Shown here piece after piece: positions 7,301 through 13,777 of a stretch of DNA of 16,263 nt (positions are counted from its first letter, which is position 1; every line of letters begins with the position of its first letter). Position numbers and translations under genes: made by a program. The notes under the pieces were generated by a model, which did not search any database, had not been told where the DNA came from, and saw only the letters and a list, made by a program, of their open reading frames with translations. Source of the DNA: an uncultured Veillonella sp. (GTDB taxonomy: Bacteria > Bacillota > Negativicutes > Veillonellales > Veillonellaceae); contig NZ_UQYC01000046.1 of NCBI RefSeq assembly GCF_900545205.1, forward strand, positions 1 through 16,263, read 5' to 3'.

Positions 7301-9481
7301 ATGGCACATGATGGCTCTAATAGACCACAATCTCCATTTAGAGAAAATTCCGCTATTGGTTCTGCAAAAGCTAATATGTACGATGCCAATCGTCATAGCT
7401 TTGAACAACGTTTGCGCCTAGGCCTCGATGCTCGTCTTAATGAGTTTACCAATCTTAAAGTTATCGGTAGTGCAACTGGTATGAGCGGTGTTGATACAAG
7501 CTGGACACAATCCGACTCTAAGGGCTTTAACCATCAACGAATCGATACAGTTGATCTTACAAGACGCGTTAAAAAATGGGATGTATCGGTAGGTCGCTTA
7601 ACAGAACCTATGGGGGCTAGTGGCTACTGGTTTGGTCAATCTTATGATGGCGTTCGTGCCGTTTGGAATGGTCATGACTCACAAGTTCGTATTGGTGTTG
7701 GTACTTTCAAACATAGTACAGGTATTACTGATTCGGCTTATACTCATGCAGTACATGAAGTTATTTATAGACCGCCAACAGCGGCTGAATTGATTGGTAT
7801 TAATCGTGATGAATATCCATATGATATCAACAGTGCTACAAAAACTGGCTCTGATGGTGAGAAAAAATCTACAGAGGATGCAGCAGCACCAGATAGTCCT
7901 AATGGTATCTATGATTCTACTTACAAAGGTAAGACAGATAGCATCTACTTCTATCAACAGCTTAAAGGCTTACAAGATGAATATGAAGCTTATAAGGAGT
8001 CATTAGATCTTAGCTGGAGCAATCCAAACCGCGATCAAGAAATGGCTAAAGCTGATGCTAAGCTAAGAGAGACTCAACAAAAACAAGCTCAAATCATGGG
8101 CCATTTACAAGATATTCTTACAAAAGCATATCCTACAGATATGGCTGGGAAGAAATTCTCCCTCGATATTCCATCTGGTGGTTATGCAATGTATGAAATC
8201 ACTAATAAGCATACAGGAGAAAAACTCTATAAGACAGGGGATATTATGTATAATGTGAATTCCTCCTTATACCCTGAATACTTAAAAGAAAAGGCTAAAG
8301 GTCTTATCGTATCAACCGATAATAAAGATGCTTTAGTAAATCCTAAGGCCTATGTTGAAAAACATGGTGACGAGATCAATCAATCCGTAGCAGAAATAGC
8401 TAAATATAATGCTACAGATAACTGGAGTAATTATAACAATAGTGAGCTCGATGTTGTTTGGGTTAAACAGCCAGATGGTACTTTCAAACAATCCTATGAT
8501 TACTATGGACAACCATCTAGTGATTATGAGTTCACTGGTTATTTAGGTGCTAAAACGTATAAATACGATAGTGGTAGCTATGTATTTAGCGATTATGATG
8601 CTAAAGATGCGATTTATAAAAAGAACTTTACAATGGCCTCTAACGACTGGGGTGAAGGTAGTTCTGATTATGGTTGGGGTATGACACCAGCAATGTACAA
8701 CTATTTATACAATCTTGAAAAAGTTGTACATGATGCAGAGTCTGAAAATAAATTACCTCGTGAAGCAATAGGCAAGATCATCGGTAATTTGATTCGTACA
8801 GAAGGTGTAGTTCTTGAAAAAGATACTGTACCGGCTATTGATAAAGCGGCCTTTGTTCAATACAAGAAACAAATAGGCTCTCGTCTTGGGTTACAAGCCT
8901 GGTACTTACGTTCCTTTGGCGGTAAAACACATACCTATTTAAATGCAAATGGTAACGGCAATGATGAATATAACTTCTCAAATGTAGCTCAAGTATTTGG
9001 TATTGGCGCTAAATATCAATTAGGTGCTAATGCTTCGATTACCGTTGATTATGGCCAAAACCGTTCCAACTTAGGGCGTTACTTAAATGGTAATACTGTA
9101 TATCAACATGAACGGGGCACTGCGGACTTTGCTCTTAAAGGTCATCAAATGGGTGGTACACCTCACTTCTGGATGGCCCGCTTAGACATTGGTCGTGCTG
9201 ATCTTGATGTTCCAAAATCTTGGAATGCATTCATCGACTATAAATACTTTGAACATGGTTCATTCTTTGGCGGTAATGGTACTGGTGCTGTACCAGATCG
9301 TTATCTCGATGGTATTCGTAGCTTTACATTTGGTGCGGGCTATGTACCACGCAAGGATTTACTCCTTGAAGCATTCTATACATTTGATGCGAAGGGCACT
9401 AATAAACGAGATACTTTATATGGTAGTGAAAGCTTTAAGTTAGGCGATTATACAAGAATTCAAGGGACCTACAGGTTCTAA
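4397..9481 (+). CDS. TonB-dependent outer-membrane receptor fused to a second, porin-like barrel (1694 aa)
   Basis: Residues 1-30 form a signal peptide ending VVWA before ENA. A TonB-box-like VVHVKG follows near 38-43, then a plug domain at about 50-165 (DIIFTQTGVS, LILVDGQPV, IERIEVIQGAASAKYGSDAIGGVVNIIT family stretches). The first barrel runs to F892 in RVGVNLKF, a standard outer-membrane C-terminus, and contains NPNLKPE (664-670). Its largest extracellular insert is about 386-565. A Gly/Thr/Asn-rich linker (893-930) with no new signal peptide leads to a second beta-rich part (about 930-1120 and 1485-1694) resembling Negativicutes porin barrels (GRLTEPMGASGYWF, YDGVRAVW) and ending YTRIQGTYRF. 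Between lies an insert of about 365 residues with a predicted coiled coil (about 1181-1250). A typical receptor is 600-900 residues, so this is about double. AGGAGG lies just before the ATG. Neighbouring genes point to heme or a similar iron ligand; the usual FRAP box with a following histidine is absent (YTEP at 630-633). Confidence 0.9.
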   Translation: MDRWGHTKRTIILSSAVALWLSAPLVVWAENATVTTDVVHVKGTWAEEAAKLDSQQVQIITKKDIEKKQAKSVEDIIFTQTGVSRTVDAMGRVGVSIRGAEARHTLILVDGQPVLGDFDKYSGAADEVQRLGTENVERIEVIQGAASAKYGSDAIGGVVNIITKKAQKKPILQLNAEGMRRKSDGDTFPFQNFFIRADSGQMGKLKVGLSGSKRDLMPVLASVKRRDSGMAFDYAKHNFKPNVLRYYGDAADIGLVATYEANDKNKFEMRLNRYTEDLVRDVKHSDSDLEPQQHFKRTADRNTANLQWSSRAGKSDWTVETNYSRIKENDVALISYTGRSAYEGSNELRYIDNIDHRQLDIRANANTQLNKNHLLSYGVSYAREEGSGSRLKSSPNTSTMYIDPWDYDKSLLVDKLDRLVRRKGDNSIKVYSHIHDYKFINSGGGMPQWDMDYEYYGAETDAQKPGITYDDYINYGLSESRLSDWSSTSPNNQPVTDEFKARYKALEDRLKAENPVLSATRANIVGDYFKYGESNDPEMRKKAPKLNGKAFLEEYRSRDQRLTTGSGTIRKLNAYVSDTWQVNKNLTLSPILRFDNSSLFGSNLSASLGMTYNVKGNTHRRFKANVGTGYTEPGMGELWYNWEMYASNPVGIGVAKLGWYWAGNPNLKPEKSVNFDMSLEGENKNTYARVGVFHNRIKNYMSVYFTGDFMDFAPYLKGDAKYQRAPDMIYSFKNIGKAEITGLQAEVQQKFGKYWSGKLGYTYLHAINKSDPTMPRQLLDKPMHKVDIGITYDNPKSGWNGSIWGDYYINMLDSNTLNNGGNYWPDILSGDAGVYKKQSYEKKTFGIWNVMVQKRFNKNAMMYFGINNIFNHRDDDRATQERVYRVGVNLKFGGGDSSKTTAIGKTKDGAKGSVTGANVTDTNGKVTNGESGVQNVSDVVRLTDFIHSDFDTTKERGVTLVGDYRARWMAHDGSNRPQSPFRENSAIGSAKANMYDANRHSFEQRLRLGLDARLNEFTNLKVIGSATGMSGVDTSWTQSDSKGFNHQRIDTVDLTRRVKKWDVSVGRLTEPMGASGYWFGQSYDGVRAVWNGHDSQVRIGVGTFKHSTGITDSAYTHAVHEVIYRPPTAAELIGINRDEYPYDINSATKTGSDGEKKSTEDAAAPDSPNGIYDSTYKGKTDSIYFYQQLKGLQDEYEAYKESLDLSWSNPNRDQEMAKADAKLRETQQKQAQIMGHLQDILTKAYPTDMAGKKFSLDIPSGGYAMYEITNKHTGEKLYKTGDIMYNVNSSLYPEYLKEKAKGLIVSTDNKDALVNPKAYVEKHGDEINQSVAEIAKYNATDNWSNYNNSELDVVWVKQPDGTFKQSYDYYGQPSSDYEFTGYLGAKTYKYDSGSYVFSDYDAKDAIYKKNFTMASNDWGEGSSDYGWGMTPAMYNYLYNLEKVVHDAESENKLPREAIGKIIGNLIRTEGVVLEKDTVPAIDKAAFVQYKKQIGSRLGLQAWYLRSFGGKTHTYLNANGNGNDEYNFSNVAQVFGIGAKYQLGANASITVDYGQNRSNLGRYLNGNTVYQHERGTADFALKGHQMGGTPHFWMARLDIGRADLDVPKSWNAFIDYKYFEHGSFFGGNGTGAVPDRYLDGIRSFTFGAGYVPRKDLLLEAFYTFDAKGTNKRDTLYGSESFKLGDYTRIQGTYRF

Positions 9482-9516
9482 TGTTCAGTCTGTAAATAGG
9501 CAGAAAGGTTACTAAA

Positions 9517-10134
9517 ATGGAAAATTTAAATTATGTCATTCACTTGTTTCATAGTGGCGGGTATGTAATGTATCCATTATTACTCTTGTCTTTCATGGTT
9601 ATCGCTATTGCTGTAGAACGGGCTTTCTTTTATCATAAGTATTCAGGTAAGACATTTGTTGTTACACATGCAGTCAATGAACTAGCAAAATTACAAAAGT
9701 GGGACGAAATTGATAAAGTAATCAAAGAAAACCCATCTATTGCAAGTCGCATTGCAGAAGCTGGTCTACATAATGCTTCTAGCGAAGAAGCAATGAAAAC
9801 GGCCTTCGCTGATCAAATGGGTGTTGATGCGGTTGGTTTCCGTAAATATATGGATTACCTAAGCGCTACTGTTACAATCTCCCCACTATTAGGCTTACTT
9901 GGTACTGTTACAGGTATGATTGGTTCCTTTAGTATTCTCGATGCCGGTGCTGGTGCATCCGCTATTACTGGTGGTGTTGGTGAAGCCCTTATTGCCACAG
10001 CCTCTGGTTTGTGTGTAGCCATCATGGCATTTATTGTGTACACATTCTTTAGCCATCGTTTAGATTCTATTATTAATCAAATCGAAGGTATGTGTGTGAA
10101 CATCGTTAGTGCTAAGCGAGAAGGGTGGAATTAA
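9517..10134 (+). CDS. exbB: ExbB/TolQ-family proton channel subunit
   Basis: This inner-membrane protein forms, with ExbD, the proton-driven motor that energises TonB. At 205 residues it matches short ExbB proteins. It shows the three expected membrane segments: about 16-33 (YVMYPLLLLSFMVIAIAVER), about 113-138 containing the conserved SPLLGLLGTVTGMIGSF, and about 147-172 (GEALIATASGLCVAIMAFIVY). AGAAAGG (9502-9508) is eight bases before the ATG, and only 35 bases separate it from the receptor gene with no terminator between. Membership of the receptor operon and the following exbD and tonB favour ExbB over TolQ. Confidence 0.92.
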   Translation: MENLNYVIHLFHSGGYVMYPLLLLSFMVIAIAVERAFFYHKYSGKTFVVTHAVNELAKLQKWDEIDKVIKENPSIASRIAEAGLHNASSEEAMKTAFADQMGVDAVGFRKYMDYLSATVTISPLLGLLGTVTGMIGSFSILDAGAGASAITGGVGEALIATASGLCVAIMAFIVYTFFSHRLDSIINQIEGMCVNIVSAKREGWN

Positions 10135-10136
10135 TT

Positions 10137-10544
10137 ATGAACCTACAAAGCTTTCGTATGAAAACAAAGCCTGAATTCATGATTATCCCAATGATTGATA
10201 TTATTTTCTTCTTGTTGGTATTCTTCATGATGAATAGCTTACAAACAGTAGCTCAAAAAGCATTATCTGTACAATTACCACAAGCTACGAGTGCATCTGC
10301 ACCGGCTCAGTTACCAGTTGTATTTACACTTGATGCGGAAGGGCATATTACAATTGATAACAATCCAATGAGTATTGATCAAGCAGAAGCTATGATTAAA
10401 CAACGAATTCAAGAAAATCCTAACGCTAGTGTTATCTTACAAGCCGACAAACGTGCAGCTCATGGTCAAGTGGTAGCAATTATGGATATGCTAAAACAAT
10501 CTGGTGTTAAACGCTTGGCTATTGCAGCTGAACAGAAAGGATAA
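10137..10544 (+). CDS. exbD: ExbD/TolR-family biopolymer transport protein
   Basis: This is the motor partner of ExbB, with one membrane helix and a periplasmic domain. With ATG 10137 as start the protein has 135 residues. The proton-carrying aspartate is D21 in MIPMIDIIFFLLVFF-type context, and the periplasmic part ends with the family pattern VILQADKRAAHGQVVAIMDMLKQSGV. A longer reading begins at GTG 10125 inside the exbB end, but AAGGGTGG (10121-10128) lies eight bases before ATG 10137, and the shorter N-terminus (MNLQSFRMKTKPEF) is typical of ExbD. The gene starts two bases after the exbB stop. Confidence 0.92.
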   Translation: MNLQSFRMKTKPEFMIIPMIDIIFFLLVFFMMNSLQTVAQKALSVQLPQATSASAPAQLPVVFTLDAEGHITIDNNPMSIDQAEAMIKQRIQENPNASVILQADKRAAHGQVVAIMDMLKQSGVKRLAIAAEQKG

Positions 10545-10546
10545 CT

Positions 10547-11341
10547 ATGGGACTAGGCATATCATGGAAAAAAGCAGCCATTATATCCGCCGTAGTTCAT
10601 CTAGTTGCTCTATTTATTGCAGTTATCTTTTTTGTAGTGGTTCCAGCGATTCAAGAAATGGAAACCTATGAAATCGACCTCACGCAAAGTGTGCTCGATG
10701 ATGGCGGCAGTGGTCATGCCGGCGGTGGTGGCGGTAATAGGTCAGACCTATTCCCTAAACCATTATCGGCTGATGAAGTGGCGGCAAGAACAAAGGCTGT
10801 TGTAGCGAATATTGATCCATCTACTGCAACAGATATTCCTGATGCAGTAGATGTAGCCAAAAAAGGTGGCGAACATAAAGGTAATACCTCTGGCGATAAT
10901 TCCGCAGGGGGTTCCGGCCCCGGACATGGTGGCGGCTCTGGCGGTGGTAACGGTACAGGCGTTGGCACTGGTAATGGCGATGGTCAAGGTCAGGGAAATG
11001 GCAACGGTAATGGCAATGGCAATGGTGATAGTCATGGTACGGTGAAAGCTGCATTTGATACGGAGGGATTCCGTGCAAGAGTGCAAAATAATGCACAAAT
11101 GCCTTCCATGGCTTTAAAAAGAAAGTTACAAGGTGATGTAACTGTACAAGTTACATTAGATACAAATGGTAATCTTATTGGTCAAAGTATTATATCGTCT
11201 ACAAATGAAATATTTAATGATGCGGCTATGTCTGCAGTAGTAGCTGCAACACCATATCAAAATCCAACAGGTGAAGATATTGATATCAATGTACCAGTTG
11301 AGTTTAGAGGTCATGAATCATCTGATGATGAGGACGAATAG
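10547..11341 (+). CDS. tonB: TonB-family energy transducer with Gly/Asn-rich linker
   Basis: This protein would couple the ExbB/ExbD motor to the outer-membrane receptor. The 264 residues contain a short cytoplasmic start and one membrane helix (about 10-34) carrying S14-x3-H18 (SAVVH), the known TonB/ExbB contact motif. A Gly-rich stretch follows (about 52-64), then a long linker (about 108-165) made of G, N, S and D, including GNGNGNGNGNG. The C-terminal TonB domain is about 170-255 (MALKRKLQGDVTVQVTLDTNG, AMSAVVAATPY), and the tail is acidic (SSDDEDE). Most TonB proteins have a Pro-Lys/Pro-Glu linker and a YP motif before the first helix; here the position reads AQMPSMALKRKL. The ATG is two bases after the exbD stop with AAAGG upstream. 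Confidence 0.88.
   Translation: MGLGISWKKAAIISAVVHLVALFIAVIFFVVVPAIQEMETYEIDLTQSVLDDGGSGHAGGGGGNRSDLFPKPLSADEVAARTKAVVANIDPSTATDIPDAVDVAKKGGEHKGNTSGDNSAGGSGPGHGGGSGGGNGTGVGTGNGDGQGQGNGNGNGNGNGDSHGTVKAAFDTEGFRARVQNNAQMPSMALKRKLQGDVTVQVTLDTNGNLIGQSIISSTNEIFNDAAMSAVVAATPYQNPTGEDIDINVPVEFRGHESSDDEDE
10703..11037 (+). repeat. Low-complexity GGN/GGYAAY repeats inside tonB
   Basis: Two blocks are visible: 10703-10738 (GGC/GGT runs) and 10916-11037. Within the second, 10993-11028 is almost pure GGNAAY hexamers coding for alternating Gly and Asn. Such in-frame hexamers can gain or lose units without a frameshift, so the linker length may vary between strains. The block also creates long chance open frames on the - strand. 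Confidence 0.75.
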
Positions 11342-11386
11342 AAGTATCTATGTGATAGACCTATCTATGAATTAAAGGAGATAATT

Positions 11387-11905
11387 ATGAAATCCATTAT
11401 TTTATATTCATCCCTCACGGGAAATACAAAAAGCGTAGCGGAAGCAATGGCTTCTGTAATGCCTGAAGGTACACCTTGCGTTCCTGTAAAGGAAGCGCCA
11501 GAGAATTTAGCTGATTATGACACTGTTTTCGTAGGTTTCTGGGTAGACCGCGGTACAGCAAATAAAGAAGCAGCCAAATTGATTGAAACCTTAACAAATC
11601 CTAACATCGTATTCTTTGCCACATTAGGTATGTATGCAGATTCTGAACACGCTCGTGAAAGTATTGAAAAAGCATCTGAATTACTACAAAATAAAGAATC
11701 CCTTGTAGATGGCTTCGTATGCCAAGGTAAAATTGATCCGAAAGTCATCGAAATGATGTATAAAATGTTCCCACCTGGATCTGCTCATGGTCAAAGCCCT
11801 GAACGCGATGCCTTACATAAAGCGGCTGAAACACATCCAGACGAACAAGACTTTGCAAATGCAAAAGAATTTACAAAATCTGTACTTGCAAAGTTGCAAG
11901 CCTAA
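11387..11905 (+). CDS. Flavodoxin-family protein, likely electron donor to the heme-degrading enzyme (HmuF-like)
   Basis: This is an FMN-binding electron carrier in the cytoplasm. The 172 residues open with strand KSIILYSS and the FMN-phosphate loop SSLTGNT (8-14), a clear flavodoxin signature. DTVFVGFWVDRG (about 45-56) and NIVFFATLGMYAD (about 73-85) supply the other nucleotide-side loops. AAAGGAG lies 5-10 bases before the ATG. It follows tonB by 45 bases and precedes the radical SAM gene by 19. Anaerobic heme-degrading radical SAM enzymes need a low-potential one-electron donor, and in the Fusobacterium hmu operon a flavodoxin (HmuF) is encoded beside the enzyme HmuW. The pairing here suggests the same role. 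Family is sure; the specific partner is inferred from position. Confidence 0.85.
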   Translation: MKSIILYSSLTGNTKSVAEAMASVMPEGTPCVPVKEAPENLADYDTVFVGFWVDRGTANKEAAKLIETLTNPNIVFFATLGMYADSEHARESIEKASELLQNKESLVDGFVCQGKIDPKVIEMMYKMFPPGSAHGQSPERDALHKAAETHPDEQDFANAKEFTKSVLAKLQA

Positions 11906-11924
11906 ACTGAAAGGGGATTGGAGT

Positions 11925-13565
11925 ATGAGTTTAGCAAGTTTCTTTGAATCCATTCCGGAGAAACAACGCAATCTACAATTAGGTTTAGAATGCGATAATC
12001 CGATGAGTGGTGCATTCCCGCATAAACGGGTTGTTCATGCAGGGCTAAATGGTACCTTAGTTTCTCCAAAGGAAACACAAGCCGTTTGGGATACCTTAAC
12101 GAATGGCACACCTAAAAAGGGTGAAATGCAATGCGCCTATATTCACATTCCGTTTTGTAAGACAAAATGCACATATTGTGGCTTCTTCCAAAACGGTACG
12201 AGTCAAAACGTAGAGGACCAATATATTGATGGTCTTGTTAGCGAGTTAAAACTAGCTAGTGAGCGTCCAAGATTAAAAGATGGTTTGATTCATGCTGTAT
12301 TTATCGGCGGAGGCACACCAACATCGCTATCTCCAGCAAACTCTGAACGATTGCTAAAAGCAATTAAAGAGTATTTGCCACTAGCTAACGATTACGAGCT
12401 TACCTTAGAAGGACGTATTCACGATTTGATTCCTGAAAATCTTGATGTGTGGATGGCAAACGGCGTAAACCGCATGTCTATTGGTGTACAATCTTTCAAC
12501 ACAGAAGTGCGTCAAATGGTAGGCCGTCTAGATACGAAAGAAACCGTATTAGAACGTCTAGCAGCATTAAAGGCCTATGGTCAATGCTCTGTTGTTATCG
12601 ACTTAATCTATGGTTTGCCTGGTCAAACTATGGAGGTTTGGGAACAAGATTTAGCTGATTTAGTAAGCTCAGGCGTAGATGGTGCTGACCTCTATCAATT
12701 AAATGTATTTGACGGCAGTGATCTTAATAAAGATATTGCAAACGGTAAGGTGCCAGCTGCTGCGACAACGGCTATGCAAGGGGATATGTTCGAATTTGGT
12801 CGCAAGTACCTTGATGAGCGCTCCTATCGCCGATTAAGCGCTGCTCACTGGAGTGCTAATAATCGTGAACGTAGCTTGTATAATATCTTGGCTAAAGCGG
12901 GCGTGCCTATGTTCCCATTTGGTAGCGGTGCCGGTGGTAATGTCGATGGGTACGGCATGATGTTACATCGTGCATTAACGCCATACGAAGATATGGTTAG
13001 CCGCGGTGAAAAACCATTCATGGCTCTTATGAAACAAAGTGAGTTACAACCCGTCGTAAATCAAGTGGTAAGCCAACTTGAACAAGGATTCCTCAATATT
13101 ATGAGTTTGGTAGCACTAGATCCAAGACTAGAAGAATTAAATTGGCTCTATAAATTATGGGAAGAGCGTGGCCTCATAGCTTACAATGGATTGCTTTATA
13201 AATTGACTGCAGCTGGTGAATTCTGGACGGTAAATCTTACACAAAGTACCTTGGAGGCTGTGGAGTATATCATGACTGGTAAAAACTCCTTCGCTATGGA
13301 AGCGGTGGCCGCCCAAGATACGAAAACAACGTCTAAAGATAATCATAATCAAGAGGTACGTGGTATTGGTCAAGGTAAAGCTAATATTTCCGTACCAACA
13401 GATGAAGATTCCGAAGCACAACGCAAGGAAGCCCTTATCGCTAAGGCAAAAGCAGAAATTGCGAAAAGTGGTGCATCTGGTGAGTCAGCAGAGCGAATGG
13501 TACAGGCTATGTACAATTTGAGTGCTGATGAAATTGAATATATGATGGAACGTATGATGTCTTAA
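11925..13565 (+). CDS. hutW: Anaerobic heme-degrading radical SAM enzyme (ChuW/HutW/HmuW family) with C-terminal extension
   Basis: Members of this family open heme without oxygen using S-adenosylmethionine, releasing iron and a linear tetrapyrrole (anaerobilin). The 546 residues show the 4Fe-4S site C78-x3-C82-x2-C85 (HIPFCKTKCTYCGFF), which also marks the HemN/HemW relatives, then IGGGTPTSL (127-135), GVQSFN and YGLPGQ. The N-terminal lead (about 75 residues before the cluster) and AAHWSANNRE, GSGAGGNVDGY and QLNVFDGSDL fit the ChuW/HutW group better than HemN or HemW. Known members are about 445-460 residues; here about 96 extra residues follow (451-546): a polar linker then a helical end (SAERMVQAMYNLSADEIEYMMERMMS region). 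ATG 11925 has AAGGGG eight bases upstream; a longer reading from 11787 would overlap the flavodoxin gene by over 100 bases and is rejected. Confidence 0.87.
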   Translation: MSLASFFESIPEKQRNLQLGLECDNPMSGAFPHKRVVHAGLNGTLVSPKETQAVWDTLTNGTPKKGEMQCAYIHIPFCKTKCTYCGFFQNGTSQNVEDQYIDGLVSELKLASERPRLKDGLIHAVFIGGGTPTSLSPANSERLLKAIKEYLPLANDYELTLEGRIHDLIPENLDVWMANGVNRMSIGVQSFNTEVRQMVGRLDTKETVLERLAALKAYGQCSVVIDLIYGLPGQTMEVWEQDLADLVSSGVDGADLYQLNVFDGSDLNKDIANGKVPAAATTAMQGDMFEFGRKYLDERSYRRLSAAHWSANNRERSLYNILAKAGVPMFPFGSGAGGNVDGYGMMLHRALTPYEDMVSRGEKPFMALMKQSELQPVVNQVVSQLEQGFLNIMSLVALDPRLEELNWLYKLWEERGLIAYNGLLYKLTAAGEFWTVNLTQSTLEAVEYIMTGKNSFAMEAVAAQDTKTTSKDNHNQEVRGIGQGKANISVPTDEDSEAQRKEALIAKAKAEIAKSGASGESAERMVQAMYNLSADEIEYMMERMMS

Positions 13566-13648
13566 CCTGTTATATTACACCTTATATCTAACAACCTTTC
13601 TCACACACAACATATACTAAATAAGACAAACTACGTGACATACAGTAC

Positions 13649-13697
13649 ACTTTGTACTACAAAGTAGCCCCAGACCATGGTCTGGGGTTTACTTTTT
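13649..13697 (+). terminator. Tandem hairpins ending the heme operon
   Basis: CCCCAGACC (13668-13676) pairs with GGTCTGGGG (13679-13687), and AAAGTA (13661-13666) with TACTTT (13690-13695), with a T-rich tail. Just before, ACTTTGT (13649-13655) pairs with ACAAAGT (13659-13665), using some of the same bases as the outer arm of the main stem. Bases 13566-13648 hold no gene I can support; they are poor in G and rich in A, C and T. Confidence 0.85.
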
Positions 13698-13777
13698 ATA
13701 AGGTGAAAGGTATTCTGTAACTATAAGAAGTAATATTGTTGTATGAATAGTTATGTTTTCGGAGTTAGGAGATTAGT

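Noticed and set aside
10125..10136. GTG 10125 as the start of exbD
   Set aside because: It lies inside the end of exbB with little room for its own ribosome binding site. ATG 10137 has AAGGGTGG eight bases upstream and gives a typical ExbD N-terminus.
10714..11098. Three long open frames on the - strand inside tonB
   Set aside because: They come from the Gly/Asn-coding repeats, read as Pro-, Thr/Ile- or His/Tyr-rich low-complexity sequence, with no ribosome binding sites or recognisable domains.
11787..11924. Longer N-terminus for the radical SAM enzyme, starting at 11787
   Set aside because: It would overlap the flavodoxin gene out of frame by over 100 bases. ATG 11925 has a good AAGGGG at the right distance and gives the N-terminus expected of the family.
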